From contig NZ_NOYD01000013.1 in assembly GCF_002258315.1 (NCBI RefSeq), forward strand, positions 186,001 through 250,000: a DNA stretch of 64,000 nucleotides, given 5' to 3'. This DNA comes from Rhodococcus sp. 06-462-5. GTDB taxonomy: Bacteria > Actinomycetota > Actinomycetes > Mycobacteriales > Mycobacteriaceae. Under the pieces are notes generated by a model that saw only the letters and a program-made list of their open reading frames with translations, had not been told where the DNA came from and did not search any database. The translations under genes were made by a program, and so were the position numbers. Shown one piece after another: positions 50,861 through 60,620 of this stretch (position 1 is its first letter; each line of letters opens with the position of its first letter).

Positions 50861-51385
50861 ATGAGCGAATGGGTCGTGTTGCTGCGCGGCATCAACGTCG
50901 GTGGCATCAACATCAAGATGGCCGATCTCCGCGTGGCTCTGACATCGGCCGGCTTCACCGATGTTCGGACCGTTCTGGCGACCGGCAATGTCCTGCTCGG
51001 CTCTCCGCTGACTGCCGCCTCGGTGAAGGCACAAGTGGAGAACACGCTGGCCAAGGCGTTCAGCTACCAGGCCTGGGTTGTCGTACTGGACGTGCCGACA
51101 CTTCGGGCGATCGTCGAGTCCTACCCGTTCGACGCCGAACGAGAAGGCTGGCATCCTTATGTGGTGTTCGGTAGCGATGATAGCCATTTGACCGAATTGT
51201 CCGCTCTTGCAGACGAACTCGACCCCGAGCTCGAAAGGATCGCCGAGGGGAACAGCGTGCTGTACTGGGAGGTGTGCAAGGGCAGCACCACCGACAGCAC
51301 GTTCGGGAAAGCCACGGCGAAAGCCAAGTACAAGGCCACGACCACCACGCGAAATGTGCGCACGCTCGTGAAGATTCTCGCGTGA
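50861..51385 (+). CDS. DUF1697 protein
   Basis: This 174-aa protein matches the DUF1697 family: start MSEWVVLLRGINVGGINIKMADLRVALTSAGFTDVRTVLATGNVLL and C-terminal GKATAKAKYKATTTTRNVRTLVKIL are its two characteristic blocks. The function is unknown. TACAGT ends 7 nt upstream of the ATG, so it is probably leaderless. Its stop overlaps the next GTG by 4 nt. It is divergent from rnpB. Confidence 0.9.
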   Translation: MSEWVVLLRGINVGGINIKMADLRVALTSAGFTDVRTVLATGNVLLGSPLTAASVKAQVENTLAKAFSYQAWVVVLDVPTLRAIVESYPFDAEREGWHPYVVFGSDDSHLTELSALADELDPELERIAEGNSVLYWEVCKGSTTDSTFGKATAKAKYKATTTTRNVRTLVKILA

Positions 51386-52632
51386 CCGTTCTCGCCGCGG
51401 CATTGGTCGCTGCTGTACTCGTTTTTGCGATCGTGCGACCCCGCGGTCTGCCCGAGATCGTGGCCGCACTTCCGGCTGCGGCGGTCGTTCTTCTCGTCGG
51501 CCTCGTCAGCCTCGACGCCGCACGCGAGCAGGTGCTCGAACTCGCTCCGACCGTGGTGTTTCTGGCATTCATTCTGATCCTGGCGCATCTCTCGGACGCG
51601 CTCGGCGTGTTCACCTGGATTGCGGCGAAGCTGCGACGAGGCGCGAAGGGCAGCCCCCGCAGACTATTGGCACTCGTGTTCGCAGCAGCCGCATCGACCA
51701 CGGCTGTACTGAGCCTCGACGCCACCGTGGTGCTGCTGACGCCGGCCATCATCGGTGCTGCGCGCATCCTGGGGATGTCGCCGCGTCCACACAGTTACGC
51801 CACTGCGCACCTGTCCAATTCGGCGTCGACGCTGCTACCCGTGTCGAACCTGACCAACCTCCTTGCCTTCGCCGCGACCGGACTGACCTTCCTGCACTTC
51901 ACCGCAGTGATGGCGCTGCCCTGGATTTTTGCGGTGGCCATCGAGTTGGCGGTATTCCTGATCTTCTTCCGCAAGGATCTGACCCGCACCGCCCCACCAC
52001 CGGAGAGCACGACCCAGCAAAGCGCCGACGACGTCCCCGCACCGCGTACCACGCTCGCAATCCTCGCCGCGACACTTGTCGGCTTCGCGGTGGCAGGGCT
52101 GTTCGACGTCGAACCGTTCTGGGTGGCCGCGGTGGGATCGATTGCGCTTGCGATCCCGGCACTTCGAGGTCGGCGCACCACGCCACGCGCAATTCTGCGC
52201 GGTGCCGATCTGCCGTTCTGTGGCTTCGTTTTCCTACTCGGCATCGTCGTCCTCGGCGTGACGACGGGACCGATCGGCGACTGGCTGACGCGAATCCTGC
52301 CGTCCGACACCACCTTCACGTCGCTCCTGGCCGCGGCGGCCATTGCGGCGGTGGCGTCGAACATCGTCAACAACCTGCCCGCCACGCTGCTGCTCCTGGC
52401 AGCGTTCGGAGCCGACGCTCCCCCGGCGCTGTTGTTGGCGATGGTGATCGGCGTGAATCTCGGGCCCAACCTGACCTACGTCGGGTCGCTGGCAATCATG
52501 CTGTGGCGACGCGTCGCATCGGCCAACGACGACCCGGCAGATCTGCGCACCTTCACGGTGTTGGGCATCATCACGACGCCGCTGACCATCGTCGGTGCCG
52601 TCGCGGGCCTGTGGCTTGCGCTGCAGATCTGA
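51382..52632 (+). CDS. ArsB/NhaD-type transporter
   Basis: This 416-aa membrane protein has 10-12 hydrophobic segments. Blocks typical of the ArsB/SLC13-like IT superfamily are STTAVLSLDATVVLLTPAII, SNSASTLLPVSNLTNLL and ASNIVNNLPATLLLLAAFGAD followed by GVNLGPNLTYVGSLA. The specific substrate (arsenite, sodium or another anion) cannot be told. No arsR or arsC is nearby. GTG overlaps the DUF1697 stop, so the two form an operon. Confidence 0.87.
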   Translation: MTVLAAALVAAVLVFAIVRPRGLPEIVAALPAAAVVLLVGLVSLDAAREQVLELAPTVVFLAFILILAHLSDALGVFTWIAAKLRRGAKGSPRRLLALVFAAAASTTAVLSLDATVVLLTPAIIGAARILGMSPRPHSYATAHLSNSASTLLPVSNLTNLLAFAATGLTFLHFTAVMALPWIFAVAIELAVFLIFFRKDLTRTAPPPESTTQQSADDVPAPRTTLAILAATLVGFAVAGLFDVEPFWVAAVGSIALAIPALRGRRTTPRAILRGADLPFCGFVFLLGIVVLGVTTGPIGDWLTRILPSDTTFTSLLAAAAIAAVASNIVNNLPATLLLLAAFGADAPPALLLAMVIGVNLGPNLTYVGSLAIMLWRRVASANDDPADLRTFTVLGIITTPLTIVGAVAGLWLALQI

Positions 52633-52723
52633 CCCTTGCCATGCGGCTCGTGAACCGAACAGGCGAGTCCCGACACCTGCCGGGTAAGGCCGTCGGCGGA
52701 CCTGCTCGACAATCGGCGCGGAG

Positions 52724-53326
52724 TCAGGTCAAGCGTCGTGTGCGGAGTGTCGAGACCGTCAGGCCCACACCGAACACTGCGGCGCCGATCACCGCTCCCA
52801 TCACCGGCAACAGCAGCCCCGCCTGCACGGTGTCGAACAACGGCGGACCGCCGTAGATGTCCAGACGCGCAGCGCCGGTCGGCCCGAGGTCGTCGAAAGA
52901 GGGATCCGTGACCATCCTGATGCGGATTTCGGGAGGTTGGCTTCGTGCCCACCATGCTGCCCCTGCGCCGACGATGCTTCCCGCCACGAGTGGGGCCACC
53001 ACAAGCGTCAGCCGACCGGTCTTTCGGCGGAGACGGAACCATTCGACAGCGACCGACACGACGGTGCCGATCACAAGAGCGGCAATCGGCGCGACCCACG
53101 TAACCGGCCACCACGGCGGACCCGACACGTATTGCACCCAGTCGTACACGCGGAAGTACCCAGTGTCACCCGAAGCCACAGGCGGTGGTGAATCCGCATC
53201 GATCCACGTCCGCGTCACCCCGTACCGCCACCCGAACGCGACTGCCAGACCGGCAACGGCCGACGCGATCGATGCCAGGACAATCCAGCGCGCCGCCGCA
53301 GGCTCGCGAATACTGTTCTCGGACAT
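52724..53326 (-). CDS. four-helix membrane protein, DUF2567-like
   Basis: This 200-aa protein has hydrophobic segments at about 12-33, 72-94, 105-124 and 171-190, with an extracytoplasmic loop (about 35-70) rich in Pro, Trp and Tyr. GGAGG lies 10 nt before the ATG. The pattern recalls the DUF2567 family, but this is a weak resemblance. It is the last gene before the RNase H/CobC fusion, on the same strand. Confidence 0.75.
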   Translation of the reverse strand: MSENSIREPAAARWIVLASIASAVAGLAVAFGWRYGVTRTWIDADSPPPVASGDTGYFRVYDWVQYVSGPPWWPVTWVAPIAALVIGTVVSVAVEWFRLRRKTGRLTLVVAPLVAGSIVGAGAAWWARSQPPEIRIRMVTDPSFDDLGPTGAARLDIYGGPPLFDTVQAGLLLPVMGAVIGAAVFGVGLTVSTLRTRRLT

Positions 53327-53360
53327 GCGAACCGCGTCCTCCGTCGATGCTCCGAAAAGC

Positions 53361-54479
53361 TCAGGTCAGTCGTCCCAGGTGCGAGGTGTCGTTCACCAAT
53401 CGCACCGAAGCCCCGCCGTCGGGGTAGAACTCGGCGATGCTCAGCGACGCCAGGTCGAGGTGCAGTCGATAAAGCAGCGACGGGCCGACGTCGAGTGCGA
53501 GTTGAAGCAGCATCTTGATCGGCGTGACATGGGTGACCACCAGCAGGGTTTTTCCGGCGTACTCGGTGAGCAACTGGTCGCGGGTCGCTTCGATACGCGC
53601 GCGCACGGCGTCGAAGCTCTCCCCGTTCGGCGGTGCGACGGAGGTGTCTCCGCGCCACGCCTTGTGGCCCTCGGGGTGACGTTCCATGGCCTCGGTGAAC
53701 GTCAGTCCTTCCCAGTCACCGAAGTCGGTCTCGATGAGACCGTCGACGGTGGTGACGGGCAATCCCAGGCGGTCGGCTGTCGCCGAGGCGGTCTGTTGCG
53801 CGCGCGCCAGTGGCGAGGCCACGATGGCGTCGATATCTGTTCGTGAGCCGAGAACCGTTGCGGCAGAATCTGCTTGACGTCGACCCAGTTCGGTCAGATC
53901 CGGATTGCCACGACCGGAATACCGGCGGTCGACCGACATCGGGGTCTGTCCATGGCGCAACAGCAGCAGTCGGGTGGGTTCTCCCATGGCACCGGTCCAG
54001 CCGGGCGACTCGGTCTTCTTCGCAACCGGCTCGGCATCGGGCAATTCCGTCAGGTCCACACCCTCGGCCGCGGCGTCCATCGCCTCGTTGGCCAGCGCAT
54101 CCGCGTGCGAGTTCTGCGCACGCGGAATCCACTCGTAGGTGACGGAATCGAAGCCGCGAGCCAGGTCGGCCGCCTTTCGCTGAAGCGGAATCATGTCCGG
54201 ATGCTTCACTTTCCAGCGCCCGGACATCTGTTCGACGACCAGTTTGGAGTCCATCCGGACGGCAACCTCACGAGCCCCGACATCGCGTGCCGCGCTCAGA
54301 GCCGCGATCAGGCCGTTGTACTCGGCGACATTGTTGGTGGCGACGCCCAGCGATGCCCGACGCTCGGCGAGAACCTGCGAACGATCGGCGCTGAACACCA
54401 CTGCGCCGTACCCGGCCGGGCCGGGGTTCCCGCGCGATCCACCGTCGGCCTCGGCGACGACCCTCGATACCTGGCTCAA
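53361..54479 (-). CDS. RNase H fused to alpha-ribazole phosphatase (CobC/histidine phosphatase)
   Basis: This 372-aa protein has two domains, as in Rv2228c. The N-terminal RNase HI part has EADGGSRGNPG and EWIPRAQNSHADALANEAMD with the DEDD residues. The C-terminal histidine phosphatase part has the phospho-acceptor LLRHGQTPMSVDRRYSG and VTHVTPIKML, and removes phosphate from alpha-ribazole phosphate in cobalamin synthesis (the mycobacterial enzyme also acts on RNA/DNA hybrids). The start is TTG at 54479, overlapping the stop of the zinc-ribbon gene by 4 nt (TTGA). No other start fits the domain boundary. Confidence 0.9.
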   Translation of the reverse strand: MSQVSRVVAEADGGSRGNPGPAGYGAVVFSADRSQVLAERRASLGVATNNVAEYNGLIAALSAARDVGAREVAVRMDSKLVVEQMSGRWKVKHPDMIPLQRKAADLARGFDSVTYEWIPRAQNSHADALANEAMDAAAEGVDLTELPDAEPVAKKTESPGWTGAMGEPTRLLLLRHGQTPMSVDRRYSGRGNPDLTELGRRQADSAATVLGSRTDIDAIVASPLARAQQTASATADRLGLPVTTVDGLIETDFGDWEGLTFTEAMERHPEGHKAWRGDTSVAPPNGESFDAVRARIEATRDQLLTEYAGKTLLVVTHVTPIKMLLQLALDVGPSLLYRLHLDLASLSIAEFYPDGGASVRLVNDTSHLGRLT

Positions 54480-55213
54480 ATTCCGGATTCCTTGGTGCGC
54501 ACCAGGATTGCGTTGCATTCGGAGCAGCGAATCAACGCATCGGCCGGCTTGTTGGCGATGCTGGCGATCTCGTTGCGATCGAGCTCGATTCGGCATGCCC
54601 CACAGCGGCGAGCCTGCAGCAACGCCGCACCGCGGCCGGTGAGCGCGCGCTGCTTCTCGTAGAGCGCAAGCAGATCCGCGGGCAATCCCGAGACCAACGA
54701 TTCGCGTCGCTCGGCGCTGCGATTCTCGGCGACGTCGAGGTCTGCGACGGCGTCGTCGCGGCGGCGGCCGGCGTCTACCAATTCGTCCTCGATCTGCGTG
54801 AGCTGCGCACCGGCGTGCTCGTAGTCCCGTTCGCTGGCCTCACGCTGCTCCATGACCTCGAGCAGTTCCTCCTCGAGGATGCCCTGACGACGTTCGAGGC
54901 TGCCGAGTTCGTGCTGCAGCTCGGTCATCTGCTTCGGCGCGATGGTGCCGCTCTCGAGCATCTTCTTGTCGCGGGCCTCGCGTTGCCGAACCGCGTCGAC
55001 CTCGCCTTCGAGTTTGCGGATGTCCCGATCGAGGTCGTCCATCGAGATCTGCACCGTCACCGCGGCGTCCTTGCGGGTGGTGCGCTCGGTCTCGAGCTTG
55101 TCGACCTCCTGCTGCTCGGGGAGGCTCTTGCGGCGGTGGGCGATCTGCGAGAGTTCGGTATCCACACCGGCCAATTCGAGCAGCGAGGCCTGGACTTTGG
55201 GATCGACGTTCAC
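54476..55213 (-). CDS. coiled-coil zinc-ribbon protein (Rv2229c-like)
   Basis: This 245-aa protein has a long coiled coil (about 5-190) followed by a C4 zinc ribbon with Cys204, Cys207, Cys230 and Cys233 (CGAC and CSEC). It is a DksA-like or nucleic-acid-linked scaffold in shape; the function is not established. The start is GTG. It is followed by the RNase H/CobC gene with a 4-nt overlap. Confidence 0.88.
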   Translation of the reverse strand: MNVDPKVQASLLELAGVDTELSQIAHRRKSLPEQQEVDKLETERTTRKDAAVTVQISMDDLDRDIRKLEGEVDAVRQREARDKKMLESGTIAPKQMTELQHELGSLERRQGILEEELLEVMEQREASERDYEHAGAQLTQIEDELVDAGRRRDDAVADLDVAENRSAERRESLVSGLPADLLALYEKQRALTGRGAALLQARRCGACRIELDRNEIASIANKPADALIRCSECNAILVRTKESGI

Positions 55214-55337
55214 GCTTGATGACTCCTGCGACTATGGAAGTTGGTTCCGATCACCCTACCGGCTCTACGTCAGTGCGAGCGCAGGATACAAGCCATCGGG
55301 GTCGTTTCTGCAGGCTCCACTCCTGCCCCGCAGCCGG

Positions 55338-56459
55338 TCACAGCGTCCACGGGTCCGTACGCACGTCGGTGACCCGGCTGCGCCACCCGTCCGTGTCACC
55401 GAACGCGGCGTCGACGATGCTGCGCGCCTGTTCGCACCAAGGGAACTCCGAGGCCCAGTGCGCGGTGTCGATCACCGCGGGCCCGCCTGCGCGCAGGTGC
55501 TCGTCGACAGGGTGGTGGCGCAGATCCGAGGTGACGTACACATCGGCGTCGGTGCGCGCCACCGTCGCCAAGAAGGAGTCACCCGCTCCCCCGCACATCG
55601 CAACCACCGAGACCGTGGCCTCAGGATTTCCTGCAGCGCGTACTCCCCACGTCGTAGTGGGCAACGCCTCGCGGACGACCTCGGTGAATTCGCCCAGTGT
55701 CATCGGATTCGGCAGCTTTCCGATGCGGCCCAGGCCGGTGCACGACGGCAGAGCCGCGGATTCGAAGACGTCGAACGCGGGCTCCTCGTACGGGTGTGCC
55801 CGACGCATCGCCGAAAGCACCTGAGCACGTAGACCTTTGGGGGCAACAACTTCGATGCGATCCTCCGCCTCGGTGTGCACCTCTCCCAGAACACCGAGCG
55901 TCGGGTGTGCGTTCGGGCCCGGACGGAATTGGCCGAGACCCGCACTCTGCCAGCTCGCTTCGCTGTAATCGCCGATCTGCCCGGCTCCGGCGTCGAACAG
56001 GGCCTGTCGCACCGCGGCCGAGTCGGCGGTCGGCACGAAGACCACCCACTTGTCTTGTGCGGGAGAAGGAATGGGGTCGAGGGGCCGGGTGTCGATCACC
56101 CCGAGCGCGGATGCGAGTGCGTCGGAGACGCCGGGATCGGCGGAGTCGGCGTTGGTGTGGGCGGTGAACAGCGCGCAGTCGGCTTTGATCAGGCGGTGGA
56201 TCACCGATCCCTTCGCGGTGTCGGCCGCGACGGTGTCGACGCCTTTGAGCAGTAAGGGATGGTGGGCGACGATGACATCGGCACCCCAGGCGATGGCGTC
56301 GTCGACCACTGCATCGGTGACGTCGACCGTGTAGACAACCTGCTGCACAACAGCTTCGGGATCTCCACACACCAGGCCGACCGAGTCCCAGCTCTCCGCC
56401 AGACGGGGTGGGTACGCGTCGTCGAGTACCTCGATGACGTCTGCCAGTGTCACTGCCAT
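55338..56459 (-). CDS. Nif3-like dinuclear metal centre hexameric protein
   Basis: This 373-aa protein (Rv2230c-like) has the family features [31 protein letters not shown] and [10 protein letters not shown], with the His/Asp metal ligands, and a central insertion domain of the long (PII-like) type. Its substrate is unknown; some members have GTP cyclohydrolase I-like activity. The ATG at 56459 lies 14 nt after cobC, so an operon cobC-nif3 is likely. Confidence 0.9.
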   Translation of the reverse strand: MAVTLADVIEVLDDAYPPRLAESWDSVGLVCGDPEAVVQQVVYTVDVTDAVVDDAIAWGADVIVAHHPLLLKGVDTVAADTAKGSVIHRLIKADCALFTAHTNADSADPGVSDALASALGVIDTRPLDPIPSPAQDKWVVFVPTADSAAVRQALFDAGAGQIGDYSEASWQSAGLGQFRPGPNAHPTLGVLGEVHTEAEDRIEVVAPKGLRAQVLSAMRRAHPYEEPAFDVFESAALPSCTGLGRIGKLPNPMTLGEFTEVVREALPTTTWGVRAAGNPEATVSVVAMCGGAGDSFLATVARTDADVYVTSDLRHHPVDEHLRAGGPAVIDTAHWASEFPWCEQARSIVDAAFGDTDGWRSRVTDVRTDPWTL

Positions 56460-56473
56460 GTTCGCTGCTCTCC

Positions 56474-57511
56474 TCACAGAACGGTGTTCAACGCGTCCAC
56501 CAGTATGTCGATCTGCTGCGAGTCCCGTACCGCGACGCGCAGGTAGTGACGGTCGAGCCCTGGGAACGTGTCTGCGCGCCGCACCGCGATACCCATGGTG
56601 CGCAGGCGTTCTCGAACCAAATCGGCATCCTGGACGCGCACCAACAGAAACGGCCCCCGGGCCGGGCCTGCGACAAAGAGGCCAAGAGCCTCGAGTCGCT
56701 GGGTCATCGCGATGCGGTCACGGTGGATGCGCTCGGATTCGGCGCGTGCTCGATCGACGGCGAACGGTTCGGTGCAGGCGCGGATCGCTTCGATTTGCAG
56801 ACTTCCCAGGGGCCAGTGTGCGCGGCCGTGCTGCAGTCGCGCGAGGACATCGGGGTGGCCTAGTGCGTATCCGCATCGCAATCCCGCCAGCGCCCACGTC
56901 TTCGTCAGGCTCCGCAGAACCAGCACGTCGTCCAGGCTCTGTGACGCCACCGATTCCCCCGCCCCGAGGACGGCGTCGGCGAAGGCCTCGTCGATCACCA
57001 GTGTGCGGCCGGATCCACGCAGACTCAGCACCGCCTCGCGTGGGTGCAGAACCGATGTGGGGTTGGTCGGGTTGCCGAGGATCACCATGTCGGCGGCGTC
57101 GGGCACGAGCGTCGGATCGAGCTCGAACGGCGGGGGCAGGATCACTCGGTGCACCGGGATGCCCGCCTGCTCGAGCACCCAGTCGGGCTCGGTGAACGAC
57201 GGGTGGATCGTGGCCGCCAGCTTCGGCTCGAGGCGCGGCAGCATCGAGAAACCCTCGGCACCACCGCTGAGCAGCAACACCTCGTCCGGTGAGCGGCCGT
57301 GGTGTGCGGCAACCTGCTCGCGCGCGGCCTTCTCCGCAGCCAGAGAAGGATACGAACCCAACGAACTCAGTGCCGCACTCAGCCGATCGCGAAGCCAGGC
57401 CGGCGGACCGTCGCCCCGCACGTTGACGGCGAAGTCGACGAATCCGGAATCGACCTCGACGTCTCCGTGGTGACGGAGTAGCGCATCGGGATCGGCAGCT
57501 GTGTCGGACAT
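56474..57511 (-). CDS. cobC: pyridoxal-phosphate aminotransferase, CobC (Rv2231c-like)
   Basis: This 345-aa class I/II aminotransferase-fold protein has the PLP Lys in [18 protein letters not shown], and the Asp/Tyr set typical of HisC/CobD-like enzymes ([18 protein letters not shown]). In cobalamin synthesis such proteins make the aminopropanol phosphate arm (threonine-phosphate decarboxylase); in mycobacteria the symbol cobC is used. The ATG at 57511 follows TACGCT by 7 nt. It is divergent from the HAD gene. Confidence 0.88.
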   Translation of the reverse strand: MSDTAADPDALLRHHGDVEVDSGFVDFAVNVRGDGPPAWLRDRLSAALSSLGSYPSLAAEKAAREQVAAHHGRSPDEVLLLSGGAEGFSMLPRLEPKLAATIHPSFTEPDWVLEQAGIPVHRVILPPPFELDPTLVPDAADMVILGNPTNPTSVLHPREAVLSLRGSGRTLVIDEAFADAVLGAGESVASQSLDDVLVLRSLTKTWALAGLRCGYALGHPDVLARLQHGRAHWPLGSLQIEAIRACTEPFAVDRARAESERIHRDRIAMTQRLEALGLFVAGPARGPFLLVRVQDADLVRERLRTMGIAVRRADTFPGLDRHYLRVAVRDSQQIDILVDALNTVL

Positions 57512-57566
57512 CGCGACGAGCGTAGCCGCGCCGTCACCGAACAGCCCGCACCGATAGGCTTCGACC

Positions 57567-58259
57567 ATGTCTGCCGATGCTCCCGCGTCCGTTGTCCTGT
57601 TCGATCTCGACGGGACGTTGACCGATTCCGCACCGGGAATTCATGCCGGTTTTCGCCACGCATTGGCGTCGGTGGACGCTCCCGAACCGACCGAGGAACA
57701 GCTGTCGATGGTCGTCGGACCACCCCTGATCGACACGTTGCGCGGCCTCGGCCTGGACGAGGATGCGGCGCAGCGTGCACTGGCGGCTTATTTCGAGCGC
57801 TACGACGAGCGGGGCTGGGCCGAGAACACCGCGTTCGACGGTATCGAGTCGGTGCTGACGCGATTGCAGGATCGCGGCGTCCGCCTCGGTGTGGCGACGT
57901 CGAAGTCGGAGCGATTCGCCGTTCGGATTCTGGACCACTTCGGCCTGTCGCGGTACTTCGAGTTCATCGGCGGTGCCAGCAACGACGGCACCCGACGGGC
58001 GAAGTCCGATGTGATCGCGCACTCGCTGACCAATCTCGGCATCGAACCGATCGAACACGCCGAGGGCGGCACGGCCGGGGTGATCATGATCGGTGATCGT
58101 GACCACGACGTGCACGGTGCCGCTCGATTCGGCATTCCCACGGTGTACGTGGAGTGGGGCTACGGCGTCGACGGCGAGAGCGACGACGCCGCGTTCACCG
58201 CGTCGAGCATGGACGAACTGGCCACCGTGCTGGAGCAGAACACGGCGGCCGTGCGATGA
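57567..58259 (+). CDS. HAD-superfamily phosphatase, PtkA-like without N-terminal extension
   Basis: This 230-aa protein has HAD motif I, DLDGTLTDS (nucleophile Asp13, Asp15), a CAP helix region, motif III (RRAKSDVI) and motif IV (IGDRDHD). It aligns to Rv2232 (PtkA), reported as a protein tyrosine kinase of HAD fold in M. tuberculosis; that protein has an N-terminal extension that is missing here. A phosphoglycolate phosphatase-like role is the alternative. TAGGCT ends 6 nt before the ATG. It overlaps ptpA by 4 nt. Confidence 0.87.
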   Translation: MSADAPASVVLFDLDGTLTDSAPGIHAGFRHALASVDAPEPTEEQLSMVVGPPLIDTLRGLGLDEDAAQRALAAYFERYDERGWAENTAFDGIESVLTRLQDRGVRLGVATSKSERFAVRILDHFGLSRYFEFIGGASNDGTRRAKSDVIAHSLTNLGIEPIEHAEGGTAGVIMIGDRDHDVHGAARFGIPTVYVEWGYGVDGESDDAAFTASSMDELATVLEQNTAAVR

Positions 58260-58729
58260 CCGAGCCACTGCACGTGACATTCGTGTGCACCGGCAATATC
58301 TGTCGATCGCCGATGGCCGAGAAGGTCTTCGCTGGTCATCTGCGCGACGCCGGTCTGAGCGAGGCGGTGCGTGTCTCGAGCGCCGGGACCGGTGGTTGGC
58401 ATGTGGGCGACGGCGCAGATCCCCGAACCGTCGCCGAGCTCGATGCCCACGGATACGACAGCGAGCACGCGGCGGCGCAGGTCGGGCCGGATCATCTGGC
58501 GGCAGATCTGATCGTCGCTCTCGATACCGGGCACGCGCGCGCCCTGCTGCAGCTCGGTGCTCCGGCAGATCGTATCGCGTTGCTGCGGTCGTTCGACCCC
58601 GATGCCGACGACTCGTCGGTGGCCGATCCGTACTACTCGTCCGATTCGGCGTTCACCGAGGTGCGCGAGCAGATCGAAGGTGCCGTTCCCGGCTTGCTGG
58701 ACTGGACACGGTCTCGGCTCCCACGCTGA
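58256..58729 (+). CDS. ptpA: low-molecular-weight protein tyrosine phosphatase
   Basis: This 157-aa phosphatase has the P-loop CTGNICRS (Cys11 nucleophile, Arg17) and Asp124 in DPYYSSD as general acid. It is orthologous to mycobacterial PtpA (Rv2234), a virulence factor that acts on host proteins; in a free-living relative its targets are unknown. It is translationally coupled to the HAD gene. Confidence 0.93.
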   Translation: MTEPLHVTFVCTGNICRSPMAEKVFAGHLRDAGLSEAVRVSSAGTGGWHVGDGADPRTVAELDAHGYDSEHAAAQVGPDHLAADLIVALDTGHARALLQLGAPADRIALLRSFDPDADDSSVADPYYSSDSAFTEVREQIEGAVPGLLDWTRSRLPR

Positions 58730-58747
58730 CCCGGCTACCGTGGTGGA

Positions 58748-59665
58748 GTGGACAAGTTAGCGTTCTTGCTGCGACCCAAGTGGTTGGTGCTGGCTGCGGT
58801 GGTGCTGGCCTTCGCGTTCCTGTGCTTCAGCGTGCTCGCTCCGTGGCAGTTGGGGAAGAACACCTCGACCTCCGAGCGCAACGATCTGATCACCCGATCA
58901 ATCGACGCGGATCCGGTCCCGATCTCGGACGTTCTCACAGCCAACGGCTTTCCGGCCGAGGACGAGTGGCGTCGGGTCATCGCACCCGGGTCCTACGTCG
59001 CAGATTCCGACGTCCTGGTGCGGCTGCGCAGCATCCGTGATCAGCCCGCATACGAGGTCATCACCCCGTTCGTCATCGACGGCGGGCCCACCGTGCTGGT
59101 CAATCGTGGGTACGTGCTGCCGGTGGAGGGAACCAGAGCGCCCGAGTTCGAGGCAGCCCCCACCGGTGAGGTGACGCTGAACGCACGGGTACGTCAAGCC
59201 GAGGGCACTTCGCGCGAGCCCGTCGAGGACGACGGTCGGCTGCAGGTCTACAACATCAACCCGGAACAGATCGGCGCAGCGGTCGGAGTCGACGCCATCG
59301 ACGGATACCTGCAGCTCGACGACGCTCAGCCGGGCGGTCTCGGCTTGATCGAACTGCCACAGACCGACGCGGGCCCCTATCTGTCCTACGGTCTGCAGTG
59401 GCTGGCGTTCGGCATCATGGCACCGCTGGGTCTGGCGTATTTCGCTCGGGCGGAGATACGGGAACGCCGCAATGCACGTGCACAACTCGCGGACGCGATG
59501 TCCGGCGAGCCGGATACCGAGCCCGTGGACGAGGCCGGTCCCGACGAGGAAGAAGAATTCACGCTGCCCACGCGCCGCGAGAAGCGAGCCAGGGCACGCG
59601 CGGGGTCACGCCCGACGACGCCGTCGGATCCTCGCCTGGCCGATCGCTACGGCAAGAATCGCTGA
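58748..59665 (+). CDS. SURF1-family cytochrome oxidase assembly protein
   Basis: This 305-aa protein has two membrane helices (about 12-34 and 209-230) flanking a periplasmic SURF1 domain with WQLGKN, VIDGGPTVLVNRGYV and SYGLQWLAFG, the standard family blocks. It assists heme a insertion into the aa3 oxidase. The cytosolic C-terminal tail is acidic then basic. The last 60 nt overlap cobD on the opposite strand. GTG start (Rv2235-like); TACCGT lies 6 nt upstream. Confidence 0.92.
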   Translation: MDKLAFLLRPKWLVLAAVVLAFAFLCFSVLAPWQLGKNTSTSERNDLITRSIDADPVPISDVLTANGFPAEDEWRRVIAPGSYVADSDVLVRLRSIRDQPAYEVITPFVIDGGPTVLVNRGYVLPVEGTRAPEFEAAPTGEVTLNARVRQAEGTSREPVEDDGRLQVYNINPEQIGAAVGVDAIDGYLQLDDAQPGGLGLIELPQTDAGPYLSYGLQWLAFGIMAPLGLAYFARAEIRERRNARAQLADAMSGEPDTEPVDEAGPDEEEEFTLPTRREKRARARAGSRPTTPSDPRLADRYGKNR

Positions 59666-60574
59666 CGCGACAGCGGACAGTTCTTGCACTCGGCTCGACA
59701 GTGCGACCGATCGACGAAGATCACGTGCGGTCGGCGCGGGTCCGTCACCGAGTGTCGGCCTGATCTCGACGCCGTGTCGGTACTGCGTTCTACCGCCGAG
59801 CTGCAGCCCGAGTGCCCCGGCAGCCGACGCCTCCGCAACACCTGCGTTGGGGCTGGGGTGCTGGGCGGCGTCGCGTCGCCACATCCTCAGGGCTCGGGCG
59901 GGCGAACCCTGCACCGAGGGAGCTGCGACAACCGTCGCCACGCCGGTGACGCGAGCCGGTAGCAGGTTCAGAACGTCGTCGATTCGCGCTGCGGCCCAAC
60001 CGAAGCGCAGATACTTCGGAGACCGGTAGCCGACCATCGCGTCGAGCGTGTTGCTCGCTCGATAGGCCAGAATTCCCGGTACCCCGGCCAGTGCTCCCCA
60101 CACCAGCACGCCGACCGTCGCATCGGAGGTGTTCTCCGCGATGGACTCCAGTGCGGCGCGTGCGAGACCGTCGGAGTCGAGTGGTTCCGGATCTCGACCG
60201 CACAGTGAAGGCAGCAGTGCGCGCGCGCTCTCGAGGTCGTCTTCGTCGAGGTGGTCGGCCATCTGCCGGCCCACCTTCGACAGGGACGTGCCTCCGAGCG
60301 CGGCCCAGGTAGCGGCCGCAACCAAGGCCACCTCAGCAGGTGCACCCACACGACCGGCCATGCGACTCGACGCGATGCCGAGTGCGGTCACCGAGCCGAT
60401 CAGCGCGACCGCATGGACCACGCCCGAGGCTCGACTGTCGCGGTAGAGGGCGTGTTCGACGCGCAGTGCCGTGGTGCCGAATCCTGCAACCGGGTGCCAG
60501 CGTTGCGGGTCTGCGAACACTCGATCGAGGCCGTAGCCGACCAGTAAGCCGATCGCTCGGGGGTGTGTCCACAT
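59606..60574 (-). CDS. cobD: adenosylcobinamide-phosphate synthase (CobD/CbiB)
   Basis: This 322-aa membrane protein attaches the aminopropanol arm to cobyric acid. It has about five helices. The characteristic segments are GYGLDRVFADPQRWHPVAGFG, LDEDDLESARALLPSLCGRDPEPLD, ESIAENTSDATVGVLVWGALAGVPG and GYRSPKYLRFGWAAARIDDVLNLLPAR. The ATG follows AAGATT by 6 nt. The 3' end runs 60 nt into the SURF1 gene. Confidence 0.94.
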   Translation of the reverse strand: MWTHPRAIGLLVGYGLDRVFADPQRWHPVAGFGTTALRVEHALYRDSRASGVVHAVALIGSVTALGIASSRMAGRVGAPAEVALVAAATWAALGGTSLSKVGRQMADHLDEDDLESARALLPSLCGRDPEPLDSDGLARAALESIAENTSDATVGVLVWGALAGVPGILAYRASNTLDAMVGYRSPKYLRFGWAAARIDDVLNLLPARVTGVATVVAAPSVQGSPARALRMWRRDAAQHPSPNAGVAEASAAGALGLQLGGRTQYRHGVEIRPTLGDGPAPTARDLRRSVALSSRVQELSAVASAILAVAIGQARIRRRRRA

Positions 60575-60620
60575 CCCACGAATCTTGCCAACCGCACACC
60601 GGAGTCAGGACACCGGAGTG

